64,000 nucleotides of DNA. Origin: Isoetes taiwanensis (taxonomy: Eukaryota; Streptophyta; Lycopodiopsida; Isoetales; Isoetaceae). The notes beneath the pieces are model-generated. The model did no database searches. It saw nothing but the letters and a program-made list of their open reading frames with translations, and was not told the origin of the DNA. The position numbers and the translations under genes were made by a program. The stretch is from assembly GCA_021234155.1 (NCBI GenBank), contig JAJEKV010000493.1, forward strand, positions 106,798-170,797, written 5' to 3'. Below are positions 9,851-22,200 of this stretch, in pieces; the stretch's first letter is position 1; each line of letters starts with the position of its first letter.

Positions 9851-12149
9851 GGATACATTTTCTAATATGTCTAAGATTGTTATGGATGATGATCCTACTT
9901 GTTGACCCTCAACCTGGCTAGAGAGTCAAACACAATAAGCCAACTTGAAATTATGCTCAAGTTGGGGTTAGAACCTCCAGATCACTTAAGGTGATCAGTC
10001 TACATGAGAAGTTTTTGGAGAAAAAGCTCAAATATCAAATATTCATACCTTTCCCAATTCAGAAATAAGGGATCCTTACTCAAATCGATGTAGTTGGCAT
10101 AGATGAGTTGATTTCTGAGGTCAAATGATTGTGACTGGTGTAGAAACGTTATGAGCATGCAATGGAAAAGATCTTGACCAAGTCTGAACTCAAATCTGTG
10201 AGATATTCAATCTCAAAGTTGAGTCAATTTTTGGTCAATACCAGTCAAAACCACAGACAGATCTTAGAATTTTGGAAGTTGAGTTACATGGGGAGTTTTT
10301 TGAGAAATTTCAAAAACAAGGTGGAGTGTAGGTTTCAAGGATGTGGGGCAAACAATCAAATCATATTTTGGATCACTAAAACTATTTTTTTGGTACTTGT
10401 TTTGTGAATAGGTCTAAAATCATGTCAGACAGAATGCAAAAAATTATAACTTGAGTTTGGACTGGTTTTTTCTCGAACTTTTTGTGCACACAGGTGCAAA
10501 TATGATTGGAAATGAGGGGCAACTGGTCATATGCAAGAATGGGTTGTAGAATACCTTACTGTAAAAATGTTTGCAAGACAAGAATACTAGGAAATCATAA
10601 TGATCAATTTTTTAACACTTGGCAGTCAATTTTCATTGATGTAAAGGTAATACAAGACGGATATAGGTCATAAGATCATAAATCAATCATCAGAGGGTCT
10701 CAAAATGTCAGGTAATAACATCATAATAAGATAAGCAGTCCAATTTTCTCAAATCGAACTGTGGAATACTCAGAAACTTCATGAACGTCTTCAGGTTTGC
10801 ATCTTAGGGCTTAAATTTAGGCTTAATATGATGCTTATGGCGGAGGAATCAAGAATAGGTAGTTTTCTGATTAAGAATTCAATTCGTGATTCGAGCAAGT
10901 TTCTAGGTTTAGGGTTGTTCAACAAGTATTTTTCGAAATCTCGCGATGTCTGGTGGCAATTATTTTTTGGGGTATAAACTAGGAATATCTTTGTATTTGT
11001 TTAATTTTGAAAAATTTTGGGCTCACGGTTTAAAAGATGTCCCATAAAATAGTTGGGAAGTTTTGATCATTTGGGGCAATGGCAACCCTAATATTTTAGG
11101 AATATGCTAGGTTTAGATGCCATGATTGGAATATTCCATGGGGAATGACATGGATATTAGGGCACAATGGTGAATGAAGCATAGGGGTATAAGGAATTGC
11201 AAACAAGAGTTAGACTAGGGGCATTTGCAAGGGTGTGACATGGGGAATGAAAATGAGACAAAAGATATGAAATGGGAAGAACGTCTCTTGGGGGGAATAA
11301 AATGCATTAGGGAAAAAGGACTTAGGCAAAGCATGGTGTGATTTGCAAAAAGTGAGCAAGGGACAATATAGGTATAAGGGAAATATGACTAGGAAAATTT
11401 CAAAAGGGGGTAAAAATATGGATAAAAAATGGCTAAGAGGTGGAATCAAGTTTCCTGGAGTCTTCCAAACTTTGTCTTCCAATCTTCAAAAAAGCATCTT
11501 CCAATCTTCTTAACCCAGAGTCTTATAAAGCATCCTTTGACTAACTTTGACCTCAAATGGCATACCTTCCATGGAAGTTAACCTTGAATATTTATGTTGA
11601 CCTTTGAAAATTGATATTGTTTGACCTTCACATCAATGTTGACTACCAAGCTCTTCTTTGACTCAATCCTTTATGTTCTGTTCTAGTTTGAAGGAAAGGA
11701 CTTTGCTACTAGTAGAAGTGAGTTTGGAAAAAGGGATGTGGACATGGTGGTACCAAGCAAGTTACTATCCCACATTGTTCTTTTAATTGAAAGACAAGGC
11801 TTCAATATTCCTTCATATCAATTAGGATTTCCCTAAAATAAAAGAGCATGGAGGATAGTGATAGGATCTAGCTGAGAGATATAGAGAGAGAGCATGACAG
11901 AGAGAAATAGAGCACTATGCAAATTTGAATGAGGAGGATATAGAGAGTATACGAGAAAGAGCTAGAGAACGTGCAAGACAATGCCACGCTAGAGTAGCAG
12001 AAGAAAGAAATGCAGAACACACAATTTCGGTTGTGGCTCAGCAAAATAATATTGCAAATTTAATTACATATTTTAAGATCCACTTCAACTATTTTTGGTC
12101 AGGGATGAAGAAGCATATTGCCTGATACATTAAACAATGTTAGATATAT
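9851..12149. other. Unassigned, probably decayed retrotransposon sequence
   Basis: No gene is supported in this 2.3 kb. Around 10.9-11.0 kb there is a GATGTCTGGTGGCAATT segment of the kind seen near LTR-element borders, but no LTR pair could be found. A 66-codon frame at 11925-12125 is Arg/Glu-rich (SIRERARERARQCHARVAEE), possibly a worn coding remnant in GAGA-rich sequence; it is cut off at 12150 by the LTR of the next element. Confidence 0.3.
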
Positions 12150-14580
12150 TGTGACGCTCCTTGCGCTATATACGGCAGCCTGCCGTATACATCGAAGGAC
12201 CTTTCCCATCCAACGGCTGCCCAACGTATGGGCCCTCTGTCTAACTCGGTGGCCAGACTATCGAGTAGAGGATACAGAGGTGTCATTCAGTCCCGTCCTC
12301 TAGGTGTCCCTATATCAGGGGAAGCAAAATATACATCATAAGCACTAGAAATAATAACAACAAACCACCTCGAAGGCTAGTGATAATCCATCCATCCATG
12401 TCATCGAATACAATAATACAACAAGTGCATCAAATACATCAAATAGAGGCTCCTACCCAAGGCTCAGACTCAAGGGGGGAGTCGATTGATGGCTGGGGGC
12501 CTCAGATAGAACATGGGCTGGCAATAGACAATGGCTAGAGTTGACCACTCCATCCGCCCCCCCTGTGCATACTTTGCAGATAGGCTAAATTAGGCTCTGT
12601 CGTGACTGTAACCTGCCGGAGACGTAATCCCATGGTATCACCCAGCGAGACTACTCTAGGCTGCATCTCCCCGCTTTGATGAGGTAGGAAGGGTTGCATC
12701 TCCCCCTCCCAAAGTGCAGTGGCTCCATGGGCAGCTAGAGGATCGTGGCGATGCATGTGCATACACGACTGAACTCCCCAAAACAAGAGCCAAGCCCGAC
12801 ACTTGCAACTCTTGAGAGTCAGGGGCTGACACCATTGACCGAGGAAGTGTCCGGACCCATACCCACCCACACGAAGTGGCTGACTATGAGCCTAGCTCCC
12901 TCGCTATGGGACCCCGGTAGCCCACTTCGCCAGAGGTCCTCCCTCCCACTTTGCCACCCGGCGTGGTTGTGTGGTGCTCAGTCACTCCATAGCCTCCATA
13001 GCCAGGTGGGCTCTATGCATAGGCCGCATAATAATGGAAACTAATGGGTCTAAACTATATACGGCAGCCGTCGTATACATCGAAGGACCTTCCCCATCCA
13101 ATGGCTACCTGTCGTATGGGCCCTCTGTCTAACTCGTGTCTAGGGTGGTGATTATTGAGTAGAGGATACAAAAGGTGTCATTAGATCCGTCCTCTAGGGG
13201 GTCCCTATATCAGCAGAAGCAAAATATACATCATAAGCACTAGCAATAATAACAACAAACCACCTCGAAGGCTAGTGATAATCCATCCATCCATGTCATC
13301 GAATACAATAATACAACAAGTGCATCAAATACATCAAATAGAGGCTCCTACCCGGGCTCGGACTCAAGGGAAGTCGGTGATGGTTGGGGGCCTCAGGATA
13401 GAAACAGGCAGGAGTTATGGCAATGACTTGGGCGGCAATAGACTAATGGCTAGGGTTGACCACTCCATCCGCCCCTCACGTGCATACTTACGGATAGGCT
13501 TCATGGGGGCTCTGTCATGGTATCAACACTTGGGAGGCGTAATCCCATGGTATCACCATGAGACTACTCGGTTGTATCTCTCCGCTCCGATGAGGTAGGA
13601 AGGGTTGCATCTCCCCTCCGAAGTCACGGTGGCTCCATGGGCAGCTAGAGGATCGTGGCGGCCTTGCGTCCGTATCCGTGAACTCCCCAAAATAAGAGCC
13701 AAGGTGACACTTGCAAACCTTGAGAGTCGAGGCGACACCATTGACCCTGGAAGTGTCGGACCCATACCCGGCCCCCGAAGTGACCGAGCTATGAGCTTAG
13801 CCCGCTATGGAACCCAGTGGCGCACTTTTCAGTGGGGTCCTCCCTCTCGTTGTGTGTTGCTCAATCACTCCATAGCCTCCGTAGCGAGGTGGGCTCTATG
13901 CACGAGCCACATAATAATGGAAACTAATGGGTCTAAACTAGAAGCATCATATAAATAATGGCTACTAGGTCTCTACCCCCCTTCCCAATACACAAGAGGT
14001 GCAAACATAAGATCAACCATCATCATATATCAACATAACATGATAAATAACAAGAATAACAACTAATCCTAATCACATACATCTAACTTATAGTTATGGT
14101 TCATGCTCATAACTATAGGTTCTAGAATGGCTCTACTAGAACACAATATGCAACTCCACAGGTCTACTGAAGTACTTGCTCTGACGAGTATGTCGTGCGC
14201 TCCTGGTTCTCCATCTCTAGCGGTGGTTTGAGTAGATGACCCTCCTGCTGCCCCTACGCTTTCGGCTTCCGGGGCCCCTTTCGCAACCTTGGGCGTGAAG
14301 GCGATCCTCGAATCGAGCAATGGGTGCAATTGGTGGATGGGAAGTTGGTGGAGCCAAAAGTGGTCTAGGTTTAGGGTTTGGCCTTTTATGTGTGGGTTCA
14401 CCACGGGGGCCACTTGGCTCCAATAAATGGCGTCCATGTGGCCGAGGGTCCGTTGGCTAAGTTATGTAAAATGCTTGGCCATGCCCCACTTGGTGCATAC
14501 AAGTCTACTAATATAGATTTGTATAGTGGCGTGGGGCTAGGATATACATATTTATATATTATATTCTAGGGAGCGTCACA
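12150..14580 (-). repeat. 3' LTR with internal 889-bp tandem duplication
   Basis: Begins TGTGACGCTCC and ends GGAGCGTCACA (11-bp inverted ends with TG..CA). Within it, the segment starting CTATATACGGCAG at 12166 repeats at 13055, so two units of about 889 bp sit head to tail (12166-13054 and 13055-13940) before a unique 640-bp remainder. The other LTR of the same element shows a single unit up to its break point. Reading frames inside (such as 12535-12870 and 13275-13598) follow the repeat and are not genes. Confidence 0.75.
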
Positions 14581-14592
14581 TTCTCCCCACAG
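14581..14592 (-). other. Polypurine tract of the LARD-like element
   Basis: TTCTCCCCACAG on the plus strand is CTGTGGGGAGAA on the element's strand, directly abutting the 3' LTR, where plus-strand DNA synthesis is primed in LTR elements. Confidence 0.65.
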
Positions 14593-15942
14593 TATAATCT
14601 TTGTCCTTAGCATTCACGTAGGAAGGAAGGAAGGAAGGAAGGAAAGGTACTTTTATTCCGTCCACGAGGAGACCAATCGGTCTATGGGACCCATGTCTAA
14701 AAAAGCAGCGACAAGCGGATTCTTTGGGATTAAAACCCCGCCCAGAAGGAGGTTTAGAGGGAAAAACCGTGGCGACAATCGGCCTAACCCGACAAAAGCG
14801 TACTAATCATATAAAATCACGAGAAACATCCCAATATATCTGGTCATGCACCACCCGTAGTGCCTAGTCGTGGACAGCCGGTGAGGGGCAAATGTGATTC
14901 TCGGGTCGGTCGATTACCTCTGGATGTATGACCCGAGGCGCGTCTTGCGGTGTGTTCATCCAGCAAATGCAAGGAGCCGTCCGTAGGTACTAAGGAGGCG
15001 TCTGTCGGCCCGGATCGGTGAACAACACGGGCAACTCACGGAAAGTGTGAGACTCATCCTCAATGGCACCCGTTTGGCGACCTTGTGAGCACATCTGAGG
15101 GGCTCCCAATCCACCTGCCCGTCTCGATCGCGAAGATGGTAGGCACATGCGAATGGAAGGCAATAGTGCAAGCTTTTAGGGCAATTGCGGAAACGAGTAA
15201 GCTGTAGGCACGAGCTCTTCTGGGGTTGATGTGCTCCTTATAATAGGCCATTTGACTGCTCTAGAGCAATGGGGTCGAGCTTACCCAAGAAAACAAGCAT
15301 CTAGGTACTCCATGGTACATCACGATGCATTGGCGTATTAATGCGCATCGTGCTCTGCCCGTTCCATCTGGCGAGCCAGCGATCTCTCTTACCCCTCCAG
15401 CGGGCCCTAAGCGGCTGCGGACTCATAGCCCGCGTTAGAAAGCCCGGTCGCGGGGGCCGAGCATCACCCGTAAGTAACCACTTTCTGAAAATAGGCGATG
15501 TGTCTATCGGGGCTGAAGTGGCAAGAATCGATTTCTCTGGCGAGAATCGGGGGTGAAGGTTTTTCACCCAAGTGCGTGCAAAAAACCTTGCCTTTTTGCT
15601 CCAAGTCATTCGGTGCCAAAGAGGCGGCCAGGGCCCCAAACCTCGACCCGTCTGAAGGGCCGGGCTCGACGGTGCGGAACGGATGTGGTGGCCCCCCAAT
15701 CATATAGCTCGCACGGTATTTGTTTACGCATGGCATAAAAGCGCTTTCGGCCTGGCATCACCCTTAGCCGGATAGGCGCCTCAGTGAGGCGAGGAGGAAC
15801 TCCACCCTAGGTACTTGTAGGTGGAAATGGCGTCCGCAGGCTGTCCGATATGTGAGTGCGAGGAGGCATGGGGTGGCGTGAAAGGATATGAGAACCACCA
15901 CAGTCTTGGCGGATTAGCGCATGTCGTAGCGACAAAATGTGT

Positions 15943-16642
15943 CTAGGGCATCCGGGTGAAGGCGCAGCAAGGGTGGGCGGCGAGGCCAACATAAATCGCA
16001 TAAATGGTAGCGGATGACACAGTGCAAAAGGCGTATGCCATCCCCATGCTTTCGATAAGCGGGGCTCTAGCGATCAATGTAGAGCCCAAAAGTGTTGGCG
16101 AGAGGGGCAACCTGCCGGACCCGATACTCTTGGTGAATGCTTGGCCCGTGAGGTACGCATCTGCAAAACAACTCTCATACAACACGTATATGGCATTACG
16201 CCCATGACGGCGGGAGCCCCGATTTGCCAGTCTAGCGGCTTTTTCAGGGGGACGTATCAAAAGCCTTTGCGAAGTCCACAAGCAACAATACAAGTCCGGC
16301 CGATGATTCGATCTTCAATCGATTGCCCGGCCGTAAAGATATGGTCAATCGTTGAGTGGCCGGGGTCGAGAAAACACTTTGTGTGAGGGCTCGCACATCA
16401 GCGCCTCGCCCGGTAGTCAGGCGCTTTCTTTCGAGAATGCCCGATAGCGGTTGGCAAATCTTTTGGCCCGACCATGATCGTCCGTGGTGGCGGACGATTA
16501 TTGGGTCGCCCATGCTTGTGAATGGGAACAACCACGCTTGTGGTCCATTGTGGAAACCCTCACCAATGCTCACATTGAGCGGGGTGGTGAGGACCGGCAC
16601 AGCGTGCCCTGCCCACTTGAGTAACTTCGGCCTGCATACCAT
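15943..16642 (-). pseudogene. LINE reverse-transcriptase domain (decayed)
   Basis: Two overlapping minus-strand frames together give the RT landmarks: ICQPLSGILERKRL (fingers), RLTISLRPGNRLKIE (derived from the GFRPGRST box), LVLLLVDFAKAFDTSP (motif A with the first catalytic Asp) and LPLSPTLLGSTL (the Q-G-x-P-L-S-P region, with the Q-G changed). The YxDD box (motif C) was not located. A frameshift just after motif A moves the continuation into the second frame. Confidence 0.75.
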
Positions 16643-17537
16643 CGAGGGTCGTTTGCCTTCCCATTAGCTAGCCGTTGAGGGCCCTCCTCAACATCCCGTC
16701 CACGAGAACCAATGGGGACCATCACGTTGGGGGTATGGGCGTCTGGCGTCTGGCCGGGTCATAGAGCTGCTTTGCAAGTCTTATTCCCCTTTGCCGGGTG
16801 TGATACAATGAGGTAGGTGGCCTTGAAGCACTCTGCCAAAGGTTAGAGGATGAGTGTCAGTGAGGCCGAACATCTCCCCTGATGCTTGGCAAGATGCCCA
16901 AGCGCCTTTGTGTCCTTCGGATGGTGATGCGTGTGAATGCTTTGCAAGCGGGTACGGATCGAATGTGGCGGTTTTGCGGCGTTCTTTACGATCGCATCAA
17001 ACCATGATTCTGGCGGGAATGTTCTGACCGGCGGCCAGTGCGTGCAAAACTTTGTCGCGCATCCGTAATAGCGAGTCAGCTAGTGCAATGCAACTCTCTA
17101 GTGTGGAGAAGTGCGGGGAGTGCAGGAGGCGTCCATGAGCATCTGGCGTAGTCCTACGCACGCTCATGTCAGTCTCAAGCCCGAGGGCGGTGGCATAGTG
17201 GGGGTTACGGCGGCTCGCCAAACCGAGGATCCAAATAAAGTGGGAGGTGATGAGTCGACCTCCTCATCCGGTATGCGTGCCCACCGGAAGCGGATGAGAT
17301 GCATATCTTAGCGCCCTACTAAGCACATAGTCCACCACACTAGACCCTCCCCACGATTGTCCTGTCGCATGTGCACTTGCGAGAATCAGACCCTTGTGAA
17401 AGAGCCATTGCAAATTATCAAGTCAAAAATGCCCATAGCGAGAACAATGCACTTAAAGCGGTGACATTTTACGTCATCCGACCAGCGTGGCGGGGCTACC
17501 ACCGGGGTGTAGGCTGCGGGACATCGTCGTGAGAGGG

Positions 17538-18029
17538 TCAAGTCGCATGGGCTGCTCTACTCTGTCGGGTGCATTGAAATCTCCAAGAGGGCGACCCTAC
17601 CCAAGCTGGCGATCTTTGGCGTATGTCATCATATAGATGCGACATCACGGGTCCATCTATCCGCATCGAGGGTGGCTGCGATAGAAGGTCTTTGTCTGCG
17701 TGAAATAGACGGCGAGGAAAAAGGGTTGCCAGCGGTATTATGCCTACGAACCCGGAGCTGGGTTGTATGCATGCTGGCTTTCTGAGGGTAACTCGGCCGT
17801 GCCAGGTTGTCCGGTAGCAAGCCACTCCCCATGACCCCACACCTGCATGTATTGAAGACCGAGAAATGTTGGTAACCCCGGCAAATCGTAGCCTCGTAGG
17901 GTCAAAGACTCCCCATGTCTCCAGCGAGGAAGATGAGATCCATACCGGCCGGCCACTTGAAGTTCGGGATTTGCCCCCTTCGCTAAGGAAGCCTCGACAA
18001 TTCCATGAGACCACCCGGAGGCAATACAA
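17538..18029 (-). pseudogene. LINE endonuclease-like domain (decayed)
   Basis: The 163-codon minus-strand frame starts LRVVSWNCRGF, the N-terminal motif of LINE APE-type endonucleases in which the Asn contacts the metal. A second frame continues ETWGVFDPTRLRFAG, the conserved Glu-Thr motif region, and then VACYRTTWHGRVTLRK. In an active element this enzyme nicks target DNA to prime reverse transcription. Frameshifts split the domain among all three frames; the catalytic SDH end was not located. Confidence 0.7.
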
Positions 18030-18490
18030 TTCCTATTTGTCGGCGAGGGATGGTATGCGCATGACTCGGAGTGCGGGGAGGACGGGGAAGCAGAGGCCGA
18101 GTGAGAAGTAGATGGAGCGGAGGCAAAGATGTGTGAGGGTGGGCCGCGAGGGAGCGGGAGTAGGGGAGGGTGAGAAGGGGCCGTGGTAGTAGAAGAGCCG
18201 GGGCAGCGCGGCACCCGTGGGTTGGGGCTCTGCGGGGTCTCGCAGCCGATGTAATTTGTCGGAAAATGTGCATCGCCGAACCAATCTGCGGCACCCTGTC
18301 GCTGGCGAATGCCTCTCGACCATGACAAGCTCGCTCTGCGTGCCTCTGTATTTGCGCGGGTGTGAGGTCAGGTCCAATCTGGGGGATGTCCCCTTCAACA
18401 TCGGCCTGGCGCAATATGGCATCACGCATTGCATCCGCAACCGTGAATATGACAATGCGGTTACGGCCGCGCTAAGCCCCAAGGTGAAAC

Positions 18491-20340
18491 GAACTTGTGT
18501 CAACATTATACAACAAATACAATATTTAAGTTAACGCTTAGAATTCATTATGGAAATAACTTTTGATGTTTAATTATTCATTATGGAAATAACTTTTGAT
18601 GTTTAATTATATCGATAAATGTAAAGGCTATATTCACATACATACAATATTATATAGCCTTAACAAGTCCTACATTATAATAATATAATAATGTATTTAG
18701 AAGTCACAAATTAAGACAAAATCTTATAAGTCCTATTCATGTCGTGATGTGCTCCCATCCGTTTGTTGCCATTACTTCTATTGGCCCACCAAGTAGCACT
18801 TCACGTTAGTTTAATTAATAAATTGTGGTTTTCTAAGGGTCCACCCCCTTTAATTTAACCTACATGAATGCAACATTTCCCCAGCATAGGGGGAGGATGC
18901 TTCCCCCATAATGGCCGTGGAGATGTGTCCTATCATGCCTAAGATGAATGCATGTCTAATGCTACACCTTTCGTCACCCTTGGCATAGGAGGTGGCTTAT
19001 CCTCCATAATAGCCATAGACTCTAGGTGGTTTCTATCATGCACTTATCCATGATCTCTGTTCTAGGACTCATGCGTGCTTACTTAATCTATAGGCATTGA
19101 ATCATGGCATAAGGAACATTAAAGATGACCCCATCATCGCTCATGACCACATGCTTGCCTCTACATGCATCCTGAATACTCATAGATGAATGCATATACT
19201 CGTTTGATCCTTGACTGCTAGATCTTTGCTAAATGCATGCACTCACTCTTCCATATTGAATCATCATGTCTTGGTGGTTAGAAGATTAGAGGATGATTCT
19301 TCTAACTCCTTGTTCGATCGTGTTGTGTTGACTATAGATCTCCTTCATGTCTGCTCTTGAGCTTGGCAGTCCCATGTTGCTGATATAAGAGTGATGAAAA
19401 TGTTGTCTGTTTCACTACTTCAAATTATTCAACCTCTCCTCCTTCTTAGGAGGTAAGCTTATTAAGCATCCATGTGCAAGATCTCTAACCTTGCGGTAAT
19501 CAATTATTACTATTGTGCCTCGTTTTATTGTTGATGGACCTCTAATCTCTAAGGCTAGGAGGTCATCATTGATCTTTCTGCAAAGGAAATGGTGCTATCA
19601 AGGTTGATGTAGCTAGAATCGAGAGAGTGGCGATGTGAAGTTGATTGTAGTCTGGCCGTACTCTTATTCTTGAGCAATCTGACCTCAATGGCATGCAATT
19701 CATCCTTAGCCAAAACTTCTCTGTTTGAAGTATCTAATATTGCCATGAGCCTGTATGTCTGAGATGTTGTTCTCCATAGGAGGTGTGCTCGGTATCCTCT
19801 CTTAGAAACTCCTGATGTAAATAATCGATGAAGTCATTTATTTGTTGGTCGCGGAGCTATAACAATAGCTTGTCATTGTGGAGCCTTTTTCACGGGGGCA
19901 CTATGGCACTTGAAGAATATTCTTGGCTAGAAGATGTTTCTCCCCTACTATGATCAACAGCATAAGTGCCTTGGTGCTCATCGGTTGTTTAGCCGCCCTT
20001 CTTGGCACATGTGTATTTGTCCTTGATGTCTTAGTTGTCCTTCTAGACAATCAAAGGTATGGCTGAAGACACTTGATAATGTTGCATCTATCACATGTGT
20101 TGGCATCTCGTAGCAGCAATTGCTAAGCCCTTGGCAACTAGTTGGATTGCTAAGAAAAAGTCTCGAAAATAAGGTTATTGTGTAGACAATGACTTGCCTG
20201 ACAAGCTAAGTGAGAAGGACACATAATGGGATCTATATCTGACTTAAGGAAAATTATGATTTTGGTTTCAATCCTAAGGGTCTTGGTTATAAATATTTTC
20301 TAATATCTTTAAACTTAAGTATGAATAAAGATTATAAATT
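18491..20340. other. LARD interior, non-coding, with 33-bp tandem pair
   Basis: No coding remnant recognised. At 18543-18608 a 33-bp unit beginning ATTCATTATGGAAATAAC occurs twice in perfect tandem. The rest is unique-looking sequence between the LINE and the SINE head. Confidence 0.45.
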
Positions 20341-20349
20341 AAACACAAA

Positions 20350-20430
20350 CGATGCCTGCCCTCAGTGGTTGGCATGGGGGGGTTTGGAGGGGTTCATCCT
20401 TGTGGGTGGGAGGTTCGATTCCTGCTACCG
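20350..20430 (+). mobile_element. tRNA-derived SINE head
   Basis: A perfect RNA polymerase III B box, GGTTCGATTCC, lies at 20412-20422, preceded at about 45 bp by an A-box-like CCTCAGTGGTTGGCA (about 20359-20373). This spacing and the GGGAGGTTCGATTCCTGCT context are typical of plant SINE heads. The body and 3' tail merge into the tandem repeat that follows, so the right border is not fixed. Confidence 0.55.
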
Positions 20431-20865
20431 CAGTAAACTAGTGGGTAATTTATCTCAAGTCTTTTGGAAGTCCGTCACGCTTGTTAATCTACATGCGACT
20501 CATGGCCGCACCGTTATGTATCACGAGATTCGTGGCTCGGTCAAGGTCCTTTATGCTCGCTTGCGGGATGAGTCATGCGTTTATGTATACAAGATTCCAT
20601 TTCGATTATACGGAATGAGTAGCCTAGATGAAATGGCTTGGATTGGGATAGTAGAAATTAGTAAACTAGGTGGGTAATTTATCTCAAGTCTTTTGAAAGT
20701 CTGGTTGCTTCAGTAATCTACATGCGACTCATGGCGCGCCCGTTATGTATACGAGATTCTAGCTTAGTGCTCGGTCGCGTCCTTTATGTTACGCACGCGG
20801 GATGAGTCCGCCGTTTATGTATCTGAGATTACGGCTTAGTGCTCTAGTGCGGGATGAGTCGCCTA
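20427..20865 (+). repeat. Tandem duplication, period about 229 bp
   Basis: The unit beginning AGTAAACTAG (about 20433) with GGGTAATTTATCTCAAGTC, CTACATGCGACTCATGG and GGGATGAGTC recurs at about 20660, with part of a third unit (20830-20865). The landmarks keep their order with scattered differences. Confidence 0.6.
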
Positions 20866-21079
20866 GAGCCATACGCAACTCAGTTAACTTTATTAATGTG
20901 GAGTTAGAAAACTCAGTTGACTTCATGGGAGTTCCCTTCACGAGGTTAGAAAACTCAGTTCACTTTATTGGGGTAGATATAATCAACTAAGGCAGGGTTA
21001 GAAAACTTCTCCACAACTTGACTCATGGGTGACTTCATTATGGGGTAGAGCAGTTGACTTGCCTCATGGGGTAGAGCAT

Positions 21080-21340
21080 TTATGCACAAACATATAGCTA
21101 GCATAAACTTATGCACAACATATAGCTAGCAAAACGTATGCACAACATATAGCTAGCAAGGGTAGAAAACTTATGCACAACATATAGCTAGCAACTTATG
21201 CACAACATATAGCTTGCACAACATATGCACAACATATAGCTTGCACAACATCAAGGGTAGAAAACTTATGCACAACATATAGCTAGCAACTTATGCACAA
21301 CATATAGCTAATTGGGGTAGAAAACTTATGCACACATCTA
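21080..21340 (+). repeat. Minisatellite of about 25-30 bp units
   Basis: The core TATGCACAACATATAGCTAGC occurs eight times (near 21081, 21110, 21137, 21172, 21197, 21224, 21266 and 21291) with a ninth worn copy at about 21326. Units are separated by 4 to 14 bases such as AAGGGTAGAAAACT. The spacers are not unique, so this is a minisatellite, not a CRISPR array. Confidence 0.8.
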
Positions 21341-21429
21341 GCAAGCAAACCCATGCATTGGGCTACTAAATTCTATCCATAATTTTGTGAGATCTCTTGA
21401 TCATTAGAATCACCCTAACATCGGCCTTG

Positions 21430-22200
21430 TACTTTTGACTATCTTTTGAATGGCACTTCTCTAAATCGAGAGGTTTGTGTACTATTAAAAATGCCCAATT
21501 TCTTGAAGAAGCTAGTTGTACTTTGAGTTTGGGTCGTATGCGGAATTTGTGCCGAGTTTGGGCGCGTGGTGATTCTCTTTGGCTTCAAGTCGAGAAGGTG
21601 GCTTGTTGAGGCTACATCTTGATCTACTGCTTTGGATGAACTTGGGAACTTTCTGCTTCTAGCATCATGAATTAAAATGTGCATCATTGCAAGTATTCCT
21701 TATATGCTTCCTTCTTCTCCTGCTCGATATCATGCTTCAACTTGAAGGGGTTCTTCCCTATTACATAAATCTTCGTCGATTCCCACGTCTTTGGCCATAT
21801 TAGAATTAAAGCCTTGCCGCTTGTTTTTCGGCCTCCTCCTCCTGTTGGGGTACTTTTTGTTGTGGCTCTCGTACTAGTATCGCCCTCATTAGTCGATCTT
21901 CCCGCCGTTTTGTGCACTTTTCCAGGTCCTCCTCCCCTTCTCTTACCTTATATCCCTTGGTGTGCTTGTTCCTCTACCTCCTTGGTTTGCTCCTCTTGGG
22001 CCACTTCTTCTTGTGAAGATGCTGACTCCCATTCCCCTGAGGAACTTCCCGAAGTTTTGAGGGTTTGGTCCACCATGGTGTCAAGGGGGTTGTTGGGCAT
22101 ATTCAAGCTATTAGAGTCTGCGTCCCATCTGGGTCACCTTTCGAGTGAAACTTGCTTATTCGGTCTACTCCATGATCATTAGAAATTTTCCCCTAGAATT
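21430..22200 (-). other. Lys/Arg-rich coding scrap, unrecognised
   Basis: On the minus strand several overlapping frames give very basic peptide, for example in the 21684-21917 frame, which ends NPFKLKHDIEQEKKEAYKEY. It lies about 0.5 kb inside the 5' LTR of the minus-strand LARD-like element, where gag would be expected, so a vestigial gag is possible. No zinc knuckle or other diagnostic motif was found. Confidence 0.3.

Larger units (their letters stand above)
14617..18490 (-). mobile_element. LINE with endonuclease and RT remnants, minus strand
   Basis: A nearly full-length, heavily mutated non-LTR retrotransposon inserted in the LARD-like element. Its 3' end is a (GGAA)n microsatellite at 14618-14646 rather than poly(A). 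Reading leftward from 18.49 kb one finds a possible ORF1-like segment, an apurinic endonuclease-like domain (about 18.03-17.5 kb), a reverse-transcriptase domain (about 16.64-15.94 kb) and a C-terminal segment with EHINPRRARAYSLLV (about 15.2 kb). It is GC-rich compared with its surroundings. Its 3' 600 bp match the truncated copy at 8.36-9.06 kb. No target-site duplication was found. Confidence 0.8.

Noticed and set aside
12535-13958. Several 90-120-codon open frames as genes
   Set aside because: They repeat with the 889-bp duplication of the LTR and recur in the other LTR; they contain no domain.
21080-21340. CRISPR-like array of about 25-bp repeats
   Set aside because: The sequences between repeats are short and themselves repeated, the context is a plant retrotransposon interior, and no cas gene is present.
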